Positions 1 through 5,790 of a DNA stretch of 6,175 bases are shown here, piece by piece. Origin of the DNA: Acidobacteriota bacterium (GTDB lineage Bacteria; Acidobacteriota; Vicinamibacteria; Vicinamibacterales; UBA2999); assembly GCA_013140955.1 (NCBI GenBank), contig JABFRY010000240.1:1-6175 (forward strand), given 5' to 3'. Numbering within the stretch: position 1 is the first letter of the stretch; each line of letters begins with the position of its first letter. The notes beneath the pieces were generated by a model. It saw only the letters and a program-made list of their open reading frames with translations. It had not been told where the DNA came from and searched no databases. The position numbers and the translations under genes are program-made.

Positions 1-6
1 CGCGAC

Positions 7-537
7 GTGAAGACACCACGGGGGCACATCGTCCTGCTGGGCGACTCCATCTTCGACAACCAGTCCTACACGGCAGGGCAGCCCGACGTGGTGAGCCATC
101 TGCGGACCCTCGTGCCCCCGGAGTGGGAAGCCATGCTCTGCGCGGTCGACGGCGCGACCACGGGCAGCGTGGCGCTGCAGTTCGACGACATTCCCGACGA
201 TGCGTCGCACCTGGTGCTGTCGGTCGGAGGCAACGATGCCCTGAGCCATTTCGACTTGCTGGACAGGCGGCTTGGCTCGTCCCGGGAGGCGCTTCTGCTG
301 TACGACGCGCGTGTCGGGGCATTCGAAGACGGCTACCGCGAGGTGGTGGCCGCGCTGGCCGCCCGGAGGCTGCCGCTCACGGTGTGCGTGACGGCCTCGG
401 ACTATGCCAACCCGATCGAGCCATCGGGCACGGGAGGCCGAAAGATTGCGGCCGCCATCGCGCGGGCCGTCGGTGCCGTGCCTGGACCGGCGGCCTCGCA
501 GGTGTATACCGGCTGGCACCGTCCGGAGCACGCGTAA
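7..537 (+). CDS. SGNH/GDSL-type hydrolase family protein, apparently internally shortened
   Basis: This 176-residue protein has SGNH-hydrolase hallmarks. The nucleophile block LLGDSIFDN lies near the N-terminus (Ser14), and the block III motif GGND is at residues 74-77 after the strand HLVLSV. The family contains esterases and lipases; the substrate here is unknown and no signal peptide is visible, so it is probably cytosolic. The C-terminal block reads DYANPIEPS...GG.KIAAAIARA (from residue 132). It takes the place of the usual DxxHP block, with Glu where the catalytic His would be expected. As I recall the family, relatives run to about 210-220 residues, with some 40-50 residues between the strand LPLTVC and the DYANPIEPS block. 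Here only four residues separate VC (126-127) from Asp132, suggesting an in-frame deletion. The start is GTG at 7, but the frame is open to the window edge, so the true start may lie upstream. It may be inactive. Confidence 0.8.
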   Translation: MKTPRGHIVLLGDSIFDNQSYTAGQPDVVSHLRTLVPPEWEAMLCAVDGATTGSVALQFDDIPDDASHLVLSVGGNDALSHFDLLDRRLGSSREALLLYDARVGAFEDGYREVVAALAARRLPLTVCVTASDYANPIEPSGTGGRKIAAAIARAVGAVPGPAASQVYTGWHRPEHA

Positions 538-586
538 CCCTCACTTCACGAGCGAGGCCGCACGGGAAGGGTTGGGCCATGCCGGG

Positions 587-595
587 TGCTAAACT
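587..595 (+). promoter_or_regulatory. Candidate extended -10 promoter element upstream of the triple-repeat gene
   Basis: TGCTAAACT lies in the 83-base gap after the SGNH gene. It fits an extended -10 (TGn followed by a TAnnnT hexamer) and ends 25 bases before the ATG at 621. No good -35 box is visible at 16-18 bases. Similar sequences occur before the genes at 2385, 4041 and 5808. This is motif reading only. Confidence 0.45.
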
Positions 596-620
596 CGGCG
601 GCATCAACCGGGAGGTCCCA

Positions 621-1202
621 ATGAGCAGTCTGCGTCTACCCATTGCGTTGATGTTCGTGTTGCTGCTGGCAGCAGACGGTGTCGGAGCCTTGGCTCAGAC
701 AGGCGCCGACTACAAGGTGCTGGCGACCAACAAGACCTCCACGATGGAGAAGGAATTGAACGAGGCTGCTGAGGCAGGCTTCCGCTTCCAGCACGTGATG
801 GGCGGCGAGTCTGCGTTCGGGGGCAGCGAAGTGGTGGTCGTGATGAGCAGCCACGAGGCCGGGGCCGGTCGCTTCGCCTACAGGCTCCTGGCAACATCCA
901 GGACATCCACCATGCAGAGGGAACTGCAGGAGGCCTCGGACGCCGGGTTCGAATACAGGGGGCAGACGGTCTTCCGCAGCACCTTTGGCGGTGATGAAGT
1001 GGTGGTCATCCTGGAGCGCGACAACGACGCCGAACCCCACCAGTACGAGTACACCCTGGTCGCGACATCGAGGACCTCGACGCTCGAGAAGGAGCTGAAG
1101 GAGGCGGGAGCGGCAGGCTACGAGGTGGTCGGCATGACCGTATCCAAGACGGCCGTGGGCGGCGATGAGGTGGTGGCCATCGCACGTCGGCTGCGTCCGT
1201 GA
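621..1202 (+). CDS. Secreted protein with three DUF4177-like repeats
   Basis: The protein has 193 residues. Residues 1-26 form a typical Sec signal peptide: a short positive start, the hydrophobic stretch PIALMFVLLLAA, and a likely cleavage near ALAQ|TG. The mature part is almost entirely three tandem copies of a unit of about 48 residues, at residues 30-77, 86-133 and 143-190. Each copy runs Y-x-(V/L)-(L/V)-A-T-(N/S)-(K/R)-T-S-T-(M/L), then a helix (KEL-EA--AGF/Y), then a closing strand (A/F)GG(S/D)EVVV. The pattern of strand, helix ending in an aromatic, and strand resembles the small DUF4177 fold, whose biochemical role is unknown. It likely acts in the periplasm or outside the cell. The ATG at 621 was chosen because GGAGG at 611-615 precedes it by five bases and the signal peptide begins there; the frame is open upstream to 123 but that part is not coding-like. 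No catalytic motif is visible, so a binding or structural role is more likely. Confidence 0.85.
   Translation: MSSLRLPIALMFVLLLAADGVGALAQTGADYKVLATNKTSTMEKELNEAAEAGFRFQHVMGGESAFGGSEVVVVMSSHEAGAGRFAYRLLATSRTSTMQRELQEASDAGFEYRGQTVFRSTFGGDEVVVILERDNDAEPHQYEYTLVATSRTSTLEKELKEAGAAGYEVVGMTVSKTAVGGDEVVAIARRLRP
708..1190 (+). repeat. Three tandem protein repeats of 56-57 residues
   Basis: Units lie at about 708-851, 876-1019 and 1047-1190. Matching tyrosines at residues 31, 87 and 144 give periods of 56 and 57 codons. The repeats are clear at protein level (ATNKTST, ATSRTST, ATSRTST; FGGSEVVVV, FGGDEVVVI, VGGDEVVAI). Their DNA has drifted considerably, which points to old duplication followed by retained selection and not a recent expansion. 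Confidence 0.85.
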
Positions 1203-1293
1203 TGCAGGGCAAGTCTGACCAGCGTGCTCTCCTGTTTCTGGGGCGCATCGTCGACCCCACGCGACAGGACTGACCTCGTCACAGGAGGGACAC

Positions 1294-1692
1294 ATGCGGA
1301 CGACCGTACTCGCACTGGCGTTCTCGTTGGCGGTGGCATCCTCGTCGTTCGCGCAACAGTGCCTGCACGGCGACGACGAGACGTCCGCGCAGGCGGCCCG
1401 GCGGCGTGAGGCGCTTGTCGCCGCGCGCGTCGTCAACACCCTGCAGGCGAATCAGCCAGGCGCGGCGCAGAACCGCTACCTGCGGCACGACGAACTGGGA
1501 CGGGCGGCGAGCGGCGTGCCCCCGGGCATCAGCCTTGCGCCCGACACGGATATCGCGGCCGGCTGGCGACTCTCGCTCGATGTGGCACTCGCCGGCTACT
1601 GGTTCTCCATCCGGGACACAACGGATCCGTGCGGGTTCAGCTACATCAGCAATGCCGCGGGGCTGATCTACAGCGCGGAGCCCATTCGGTGA
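1294..1692 (+). CDS. Small secreted protein with pilin-like C-terminal half, function unknown
   Basis: I do not recognise a named family for this 132-residue protein. Residues 1-20 form a Sec signal peptide (VLALAFSLAVASSSFA, probable cleavage before QQC). Two cysteines remain in the mature part, Cys23 and Cys113, and could form one disulfide. Residues 30-52 form a charged, Ala-rich helix. They are followed by a YLRHDELG segment and a C-terminal part with short strands (GYWFSIRDTTDPCGF, then YISN, GLIYSAEPIR). That tail resembles the C-terminal sheet of type IV pilin-like secreted proteins, with an aromatic-rich strand, a DPCG turn and a final SN..GLIY strand. The conserved pilin N-terminal methylation helix is absent, so it should not assemble as a pilin. 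The start is supported by AGGAGG at 1283-1288, five bases before the ATG. A hairpin over the stop codon suggests the transcript ends here. Confidence 0.75.
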   Translation: MRTTVLALAFSLAVASSSFAQQCLHGDDETSAQAARRREALVAARVVNTLQANQPGAAQNRYLRHDELGRAASGVPPGISLAPDTDIAAGWRLSLDVALAGYWFSIRDTTDPCGFSYISNAAGLIYSAEPIR

Positions 1693-1715
1693 GCCGCACA
1701 CGGGGCGGCTCACTG
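1687..1715 (+). terminator. Putative hairpin terminator over the stop of the 1294-1692 gene
   Basis: GTGAGCCG (1689-1696) pairs perfectly with CGGCTCAC (1706-1713) around a nine-base loop. The stem can extend by a G-U and a C-G pair to 1687 and 1715. The stop codon TGA is inside the 5' arm. No T-run follows, so it may be a weak or stem-only terminator. Confidence 0.5.
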
Positions 1716-1814
1716 TCGTCCGCCGTCGCGAGGACCCGGTCTGCGCGGACGCCTTGGGCGAGGGCTCTGCGCGCCGAACGGTGCTGATGAGTCCTCTGTG
1801 CGGAGGCTGAGCCG

Positions 1815-2264
1815 ATGACCGTTGACGTATCGAGTGAGGTGGTCATTCGCCGGCCGCAGCACGAGGTCGCGGCCTATGCCGCCAACCCCGACAACGTGCC
1901 GTCCTGGTACGCGAACATCGCGACGATCGAGTGGAAGACGCCGCCGCCGCTGGCCCTTGGATCGCAGGTGGCCTTCGTGGCGCACTTCCTTGGCCGTCGC
2001 CTGGCCTATACCTATGAAGTCGTCGAGCTGGTGCCGGCGGAGCGCCTCGTCATGCGCACCGCCGAGGGGCCCTTCCCGATGGAGACCAGTTACGCGTGGC
2101 ACGCAGTGGATGGTAACCACACGCGCATGGTCCTGCGGAACCGGGGCACGCCGGCGGGCTTCTCCAGACTCGTCGCACCATTCATGGCTGGCGCCGTCCG
2201 CAGGGCCAACCGGAAGGACCTCGCGGCGCTGAAGGCCATCCTCGAGTCGTCCGGCGACCGCTGA
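1815..2264 (+). CDS. SRPBCC (START/Bet v1-like) family protein
   Basis: This is a 149-residue cytosolic protein with the layout of the SRPBCC superfamily, which folds a helix-grip cavity for hydrophobic ligands. The first strand is VSSEVVIRRP. Next comes the helix HEVAAYAANPDNVPSWYANI, which matches the usual 'xxVwxyvsDpenxpxW' pattern of polyketide-cyclase-like members. The middle strands follow (IEWKTPPPLALGSQVAFVA, YTYEVVELVPAERLVMRTAEG), then YAWHAVDGNHTRMVLRN. A long C-terminal helix from about residue 117 to 146 closes the cavity. The ligand cannot be read from sequence. The start has GGAGG at 1802-1806, eight bases before the ATG. It sits 122 bases after the previous gene behind a hairpin, so it is probably transcribed separately. 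Length is normal for the family. Confidence 0.88.
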   Translation: MTVDVSSEVVIRRPQHEVAAYAANPDNVPSWYANIATIEWKTPPPLALGSQVAFVAHFLGRRLAYTYEVVELVPAERLVMRTAEGPFPMETSYAWHAVDGNHTRMVLRNRGTPAGFSRLVAPFMAGAVRRANRKDLAALKAILESSGDR

Positions 2265-2278
2265 GCCGTCACGGGCTC
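2263..2278 (+). terminator. Weak hairpin over the stop of the SRPBCC gene
   Basis: GAGCC (2263-2267) pairs with GGCTC (2274-2278) across a six-base loop, and the stop codon TGA (2262-2264) overlaps the 5' arm. The stem is only five base pairs and no T-run follows, so this is a tentative terminator. It is listed because hairpins at 1687 and 4385 are placed the same way. Confidence 0.25.
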
Positions 2279-2354
2279 CGGGTGTGGTCACGAGTCGGTC
2301 GGGGCCGCCGGGAGGGGCACGAACGTCACGACGCGTGAGCGGGCCGATGCTCGT

Positions 2355-2366
2355 GCGGTGTAGCCT
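2355..2366 (+). promoter_or_regulatory. Candidate -10 promoter element before the iron-permease-family gene
   Basis: GCGGTGTAGCCT contains a TG-TAGCCT arrangement that fits a TAnnnT -10 hexamer and ends 18 bases before the ATG at 2385. It resembles the element at 3979-3991. The remainder of the 120-base gap (2265-2384) shows no other clear signal. Confidence 0.35.
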
Positions 2367-2384
2367 CATGGCGAGGGCTCAACC

Positions 2385-2795
2385 ATGTCGAGCGTCAGTA
2401 TCTACTCCCGTTTCGCCAAGGCGGCGGCTCGCTTCTGCGGGCGGCCACGCACGTTCATGCTGGCGGCCGGCGTGATCGTGGTCTGGGTGGTGACGGGTCC
2501 GCTCTTCGATTTCAGCGATACGTGGCAGCTGGTCATCAACACCGGCACGACCATCATCACATTTCTGATGGTGTTCCTGATTCAGAACACGCAGAACAGG
2601 GACACGGAAGCCATCCAGATCAAGCTGGACGAGCTGATTCGCGCGACCGAAGGGGCGCACAACGCCCTGCTCGACCTGGAAGAGATCGAAGAGGATGCGC
2701 TCGACCGCTTCAGGCGCAAGTACCACGCCCTGGCGGCCGCCGCCCGGGACGACCTGGCGCGCGGCACCAAGGACACGGGCAGGCCGGAAGCCTGA
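2385..2795 (+). CDS. Low-affinity iron permease family small membrane protein
   Basis: This 136-residue inner-membrane protein has two hydrophobic segments, at about residues 24-41 and 47-67. Between and after them runs the family signature FDFSDTWQLVINTGTTIITF, followed by MVFLIQNTQNRDTEAIQIKLDELIR. This matches what I know of the bacterial 'low affinity iron permease' family (PF04120), named after fungal Fet4. Bacterial members are short, and iron transport has not been firmly shown for them. The C-terminal part (residues 73-126) is a charged, likely coiled-coil helix (LDLEEIEEDALDRFRRKY) expected in the cytoplasm. The start has a weak GAGGG at 2373-2377, seven bases upstream. It is probably the first gene of an operon, as the next gene follows after 23 bases. 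With only two membrane spans it would need to form an oligomer to make a channel. Confidence 0.88.
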   Translation: MSSVSIYSRFAKAAARFCGRPRTFMLAAGVIVVWVVTGPLFDFSDTWQLVINTGTTIITFLMVFLIQNTQNRDTEAIQIKLDELIRATEGAHNALLDLEEIEEDALDRFRRKYHALAAAARDDLARGTKDTGRPEA

Positions 2796-2818
2796 GGCCC
2801 CGGCAAGAGGAGAGACCG

Positions 2819-3577
2819 ATGACGAGAGTGGGACGCGCGACGATGATGGCCGTAGCCGCCTGTGCCTGGCTGTGTGCGGGTGCCGGGTCCGTGGGGGCAG
2901 AGGTGCGGGAGCTGACCACGAAGGCGGGAGGCACGACCGTCCACTACAAGGTGGTCCTGCCGAATGGCTACGATCCGGCGAAGACGTATCCAGCCCTGCT
3001 CACCTTCGGTGGCGGTCCGCAGACGATGCGGACGGTGGACAACGACCTCGCGCGCAACTTCAGGGCCGAGGCCGAGACGCGCGGCTACATCGTTATCTCG
3101 CCCGCGGCCCCGGACGGCGACCTGTTCTTCGAACGTGGCGTGCGGATCTTTCCGGAGTTCCTGACACAGATGCTCGAGAACTACCGGATCGAGGGGCGCC
3201 GGTTCCACGTGGCGGGGCCTTCCAACGGCGGTATCGCCGCCTTCCACGTGGCCGCGCGCTTCCCCGAGTACTTCCGCTCGGTGACCGCATTCCCCGGCTA
3301 CCTGTGGCAGCCCAGCACGAGCAAGCTGCAGGCGCTCGAGGGCATCTGCGTGTTCGCGTACGTCGGCGAACACGACGACTACCGGTGGCACGACGAGATG
3401 AAGCGCGAGGTCGAGTACCTGCGGTCGAGGGGCACGCTGGCCCGGTACTCGGAGGAGAAGGGGCAGCCGCACCGCATCGCGACGCTGGCCGGCGCGCAGG
3501 CCGGCCGTCTCTTCGAGGGGTTCGAGCTGGCCCGGAAGGGCTGCCGTCCCGGTCAGGCCACAGCCACCGTGCCATGA
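2819..3577 (+). CDS. Secreted alpha/beta hydrolase (esterase-like)
   Basis: The protein has 252 residues. Residues 1-27 look like a Sec signal peptide (TMMAVAACAWLCAGAGSVGA). The mature part follows the alpha/beta hydrolase order: the strand VHYKVVLPNGYDP, the oxyanion region YPALLTFGGG (58-66), and the strand YIVISPAAP. The nucleophile elbow GPSNGG (133-138) fits GxSxG with Ser135. A probable acid follows in GEHDD (Asp186 or Asp187), and the probable catalytic histidine is in GQPHRI (His218). The layout resembles PHB-depolymerase/LpqC-like secreted esterases, but the substrate cannot be read. The start has AGGAGAG at 2808-2814, four bases before the ATG; the open frame upstream to 2522 is a shadow of the preceding gene. 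Its last four bases overlap the next start (ATGA), which indicates translational coupling with the DUF1801 gene. Confidence 0.88.
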   Translation: MTRVGRATMMAVAACAWLCAGAGSVGAEVRELTTKAGGTTVHYKVVLPNGYDPAKTYPALLTFGGGPQTMRTVDNDLARNFRAEAETRGYIVISPAAPDGDLFFERGVRIFPEFLTQMLENYRIEGRRFHVAGPSNGGIAAFHVAARFPEYFRSVTAFPGYLWQPSTSKLQALEGICVFAYVGEHDDYRWHDEMKREVEYLRSRGTLARYSEEKGQPHRIATLAGAQAGRLFEGFELARKGCRPGQATATVP

Positions 3578-3972
3578 ACGGGCTGTTTCTCTTCCCCGAG
3601 GCGAGCCGCCAGGATCCGGCGGTCGAGCGCTGGATGGGCGAGCACCCAGGCGCGCTCGGGGGACTCGCGCGTCACTGGTTCGACGTGATGCGCCACTGCG
3701 GGGAGGACGTTCGCGTTTTGCTGCACGACGGACACCCCACCGCGTGCGTGGGCGAGGCGGCCTTCGGATATGTCGACGCCTTCACGGCACACGTGAACGT
3801 GGGGTTCTTCCGTGGCGCCGAGCTCGCCGACCCCGAGGGCCTCCTCACCGGCACGGGCCGGTACATGCGTCACGTGAAGGTGCGGCCGGGCCACCCCGTG
3901 GACGAGGCCGCGCTCGCACGGCTCATTCGTGCGGCCTACGAGGACATGGCGCGCCGCGCGCGAGGGGCATAG
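3574..3972 (+). CDS. DUF1801 domain protein (first of two)
   Basis: This 132-residue cytosolic protein fits the YdhG-type DUF1801 family. The first part is a helical section (residues 17-45). Next is a strand pair in LLHDGHPTACVGEAAFGYVD (49-68), then the signature FTAHVNVGFFRGAELADPEG (70-89). It continues with LTGTGRYMRHVKVRPG and a C-terminal helix beginning VDEAALARLI. The family includes Bacillus subtilis Fra (YdhG), a frataxin-like iron chaperone, but most members have no assigned function. The ATG at 3574 overlaps the stop of the hydrolase gene (ATGA) and has only a weak binding site, so it is probably translated by coupling. The frame is open far upstream, but that part runs antisense to domain logic and overlaps the hydrolase, so it was rejected. 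It stops at TAG (3970-3972). Confidence 0.85.
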   Translation: MNGLFLFPEASRQDPAVERWMGEHPGALGGLARHWFDVMRHCGEDVRVLLHDGHPTACVGEAAFGYVDAFTAHVNVGFFRGAELADPEGLLTGTGRYMRHVKVRPGHPVDEAALARLIRAAYEDMARRARGA

Positions 3973-3978
3973 GCGCAC

Positions 3979-3991
3979 GCGGTGCTATCCT
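3979..3991 (+). promoter_or_regulatory. Candidate extended -10 promoter element before the second DUF1801 gene
   Basis: GCGGTGCTATCCT contains TGCTATCCT, an extended -10 of the TGnTAnnnT form, 49 bases before the ATG at 4041. It lies in the 68-base gap between the two DUF1801 genes, so the second may be transcribed independently as well as by read-through. Confidence 0.4.
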
Positions 3992-4040
3992 GCCTGCCGC
4001 GGCGTCGCCCGGACGGGGCGTCCGCGGGAGGCCGATCAGG

Positions 4041-4388
4041 ATGGCGTTCGACTCGCACGACGACTACTTCGCAACGGTGCCGCCCGAGGCACGACAGCGC
4101 CTCTCGCGCATTCAGGCCACGGTCGAGTCGCTCCTGCCCTCGGCCACGCGCTGTATCGGGTACAGCATGCCGGCGTTCAAGGACGGGCGCATCTTCTTCT
4201 ACTTCGCGGCGTTCAAGAAGCACATCGGCATCTATCCGCCCGTGACGGATAACGCTGCCCTCGTCGCCGAACTGGCGCCCTACCGCGGCCCCAAGGGCAA
4301 CCTGATCTTTCCGTTGGCTGCGCCACTGCCGCTCGAACTCATCGGCCGCGTGGCGGTGGCCCTGCACCAGCAGTACGAGCACCGCTGA
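4041..4388 (+). CDS. DUF1801 / YdhG-type protein (second of two)
   Basis: This 115-residue cytosolic protein matches the compact DUF1801 (YdhG/YjbR-like fold) pattern closely. Helices span residues 5-33 (DDYFATVPPEARQRLSRIQA). The family core CIGYSMPAFKDGRIFFYFAA is at 38-57, followed by FKKHIGIYPP, then the ELAPYRGPKGNLIFPL strand (77-92), and LPLELIGRVAVAL closes the domain. Length is normal. It belongs to the family containing the Bacillus iron chaperone Fra, though the biochemical role of most members is unknown. The start has GGGAGG at 4026-4031, nine bases before the ATG; an open frame running upstream to 3744 is a shadow of the preceding gene. It lies next to a second, diverged DUF1801 gene, and its stop is part of a hairpin facing serB. 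Confidence 0.9.
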   Translation: MAFDSHDDYFATVPPEARQRLSRIQATVESLLPSATRCIGYSMPAFKDGRIFFYFAAFKKHIGIYPPVTDNAALVAELAPYRGPKGNLIFPLAAPLPLELIGRVAVALHQQYEHR

Positions 4389-4400
4389 CGAGGCCGTCAG
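4385..4400. terminator. Hairpin between convergent DUF1801 and serB genes
   Basis: CTGACG (4385-4390) and CGTCAG (4395-4400) form a perfect six-base-pair stem with a four-base loop. The 5' arm contains the stop codon of the plus-strand gene. It sits in the 43-base gap between two convergent genes and could serve both directions, but there is no T-run on either side. Confidence 0.4.
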
Positions 4401-4431
4401 GGGGCTGGTATCTCCGGCGCGCAGCGGGTGA

Positions 4432-5772
4432 TCACGCCTGGCTCGCCGGCTGCGGTACCTGCACGGGCGCCAAAGTCTCGCGGTCGCGCACCCCGATCAG
4501 GTACAGGATCCCGTCCAGGCCCAGCGTCGAAAGCGACTGCCGCGCGCTGCGGCGGACGAGGGGCTTGGCGCGGAACGCGATGCCCAGGCCCGCCAGCGCC
4601 AGCATGGGCAGGTCGTTGGCGCCGTCGCCGACCGCGATCACCTGCTCCATGTTGAGCCCCTCCGCGTGGGCGAGTTCGGCGAGGTGCTGCGCCTTGCGTG
4701 CCCCGTCCACGATCGGCTCGCGGACCTCGCCGGTCACCACGCCGTCCCGGATGTCGAGTTCGTTGGCGTGGAGGTAGTCGATGCGGAGGCGCTCCTGCAG
4801 GGCCCGCCCCATGAAGGTGAAGCCTCCGGACAGGATGGCCGTCTTGTAGCCCAGTTGGCGCAGGGTGCTGGTGAGGCGCTCGGCCCCGTCCATCAGGGGC
4901 ATCTGCTCGACGACGCGCTGGAGGGCCGACTCCGGCAGGCCCTTGAGCAGGGCGACGCGCTGGCGGAAGCTGCTCTGGAAGTCCAGGTCGCCGGCCATGG
5001 CGGCCTCGGTGATGGCCTGCACCTCGGCACCCACCCCGGCCAGTTTGGCCAGTTCGTCGATCACCTCGGCCCGGATCAGCGTGGAGTCCATGTCGAACGC
5101 CACGAGCCGCCGGTGCCGGCGGTACGCCGTGTCGTGCTGGAAGGCGATGTCGATATCGTCCTTGGCCGACAGCGCCAGGAGCGCCGCGCGGAAGTCGGCC
5201 TCGCTCGCGAGGGTGCCGGACGCGGACAGCTCGACGCACACGCGCGTACTGCCGGAGGGCGCATCGAGCGAGGTCCGCCCCGACAGGCGGTCGATGCGGT
5301 CGATGTTCAGGCCGGCGGCGGCGATGGCGCCGCTCACGTCGGCCAGATGGCCCGCCGTCAGCGTGGGACCGAGCACGCTCACGATGTAGCGGCCCTTGCC
5401 CTGGCTCGCCACCCAGTGCTGATAGTCGTCGCCGGAGGCCGCCGTGAAGCGCACCTGCACGCCCAGTTCGTGGGCCTTGAGCAGCAGTTCCGTCAGCAGC
5501 GGCGACGCCTTCATGGCGTCGGTCAGCTCGATCAGCATGCCGAGCGCGAGCGCGTCGTGGATGACAGCCTGGCCGATGTCGAGGATGCGGGCGCCCGATC
5601 TGGCGAGGATGCTCGTCAGCGCGTGCGTGACGCCGGACCGGTCCGGTCCGGTGATATCCAGGTGGAGAACACGAGACTCGGGAAATGCGGGCATGGAATC
5701 CCACAAGGGTACCTCCCGCGCCGGGGTTTCGAGAAGCGGCACCCGCGCGGCCCGTCCCTGGAACCGCGCCAT
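4432..5772 (-). CDS. serB: Phosphoserine phosphatase with N-terminal ACT region
   Basis: It catalyses the final step of L-serine synthesis, removing phosphate from O-phosphoserine in the cytosol (HAD superfamily). All active-site motifs are present in this 446-residue protein. Motif I is FDMDSTL (nucleophile Asp227, acid/base Asp229), followed by Glu236 and by Arg272 in the RQRVALLKG stretch. Motif II is SGGFT (Ser315), the motif III lysine is Lys360, and motif IV is VGDGANDLPM (Asp383, Asp387). The N-terminal half contains an ACT-like domain (about 33-105, VLHLDITGPDRSGVTHALTS) and a probable second one (about 128-185, YIVSVLGPTLTAGHLADVSG). This resembles the long two-ACT form known from mycobacterial SerB2, where ACT domains bind amino acids. 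The start is uncertain. ATG 5772 has GGAG eight bases upstream, TTG 5706 has GGGAGG five bases upstream, and ATG 5694 begins just before the ACT domain. The first 26 residues match no domain. Confidence 0.95.
   Translation of the reverse strand: MARFQGRAARVPLLETPAREVPLWDSMPAFPESRVLHLDITGPDRSGVTHALTSILARSGARILDIGQAVIHDALALGMLIELTDAMKASPLLTELLLKAHELGVQVRFTAASGDDYQHWVASQGKGRYIVSVLGPTLTAGHLADVSGAIAAAGLNIDRIDRLSGRTSLDAPSGSTRVCVELSASGTLASEADFRAALLALSAKDDIDIAFQHDTAYRRHRRLVAFDMDSTLIRAEVIDELAKLAGVGAEVQAITEAAMAGDLDFQSSFRQRVALLKGLPESALQRVVEQMPLMDGAERLTSTLRQLGYKTAILSGGFTFMGRALQERLRIDYLHANELDIRDGVVTGEVREPIVDGARKAQHLAELAHAEGLNMEQVIAVGDGANDLPMLALAGLGIAFRAKPLVRRSARQSLSTLGLDGILYLIGVRDRETLAPVQVPQPASQA
5704..5717 (-). 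promoter_or_regulatory. Strong ribosome-binding site with alternative TTG start inside serB
   Basis: On the minus strand GGGAGG (5717-5712) precedes an in-frame TTG (5706-5704) by five bases. This is a better binding site than that of the upstream ATG at 5772. Starting here would give 424 residues and remove only 22 residues with no recognisable domain content. Confidence 0.4.
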
Positions 5773-5790
5773 GGCCAGGACTCCGGCGTT

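Noticed and set aside
123..620. Upstream extension of the triple-repeat gene to ATG 123
   Set aside because: It overlaps the SGNH gene in another frame, its translation is Arg/Gly-rich, and the ATG at 621 has an ideal ribosome binding site and starts a signal peptide.
1224..1233. GTGCTCTCCT upstream of the 1294 gene as a promoter
   Set aside because: It resembles the element at 3983 but lacks the A at the second hexamer position, the most important -10 base.
636..1439. Minus-strand open frame of 267 codons opposite the triple-repeat gene
   Set aside because: It is antisense to a gene with signal peptide and repeats; its Cys/His/Arg-rich product is typical of a reversed GC-rich frame.
1710..2369. 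Minus-strand open frame opposite the SRPBCC gene
   Set aside because: It has no domain content and its composition is that of a shadow frame.
2522..2818. Upstream extension of the secreted hydrolase
   Set aside because: It overlaps the iron-permease-family gene and would bury the signal peptide; ATG 2819 has a good ribosome binding site.
2582..3472. Minus-strand open frame opposite the hydrolase
   Set aside because: It lies antisense to two supported genes, has no recognisable motif and has skewed composition.
2695..3573. Upstream extension of the first DUF1801 gene
   Set aside because: It is a shadow of the hydrolase gene, and the ATGA overlap at 3574 explains the start.
4428..4435. Palindrome GTGATCAC at the serB stop
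   Set aside because: It has no loop and cannot form a hairpin; an eight-base palindrome is likely by chance.
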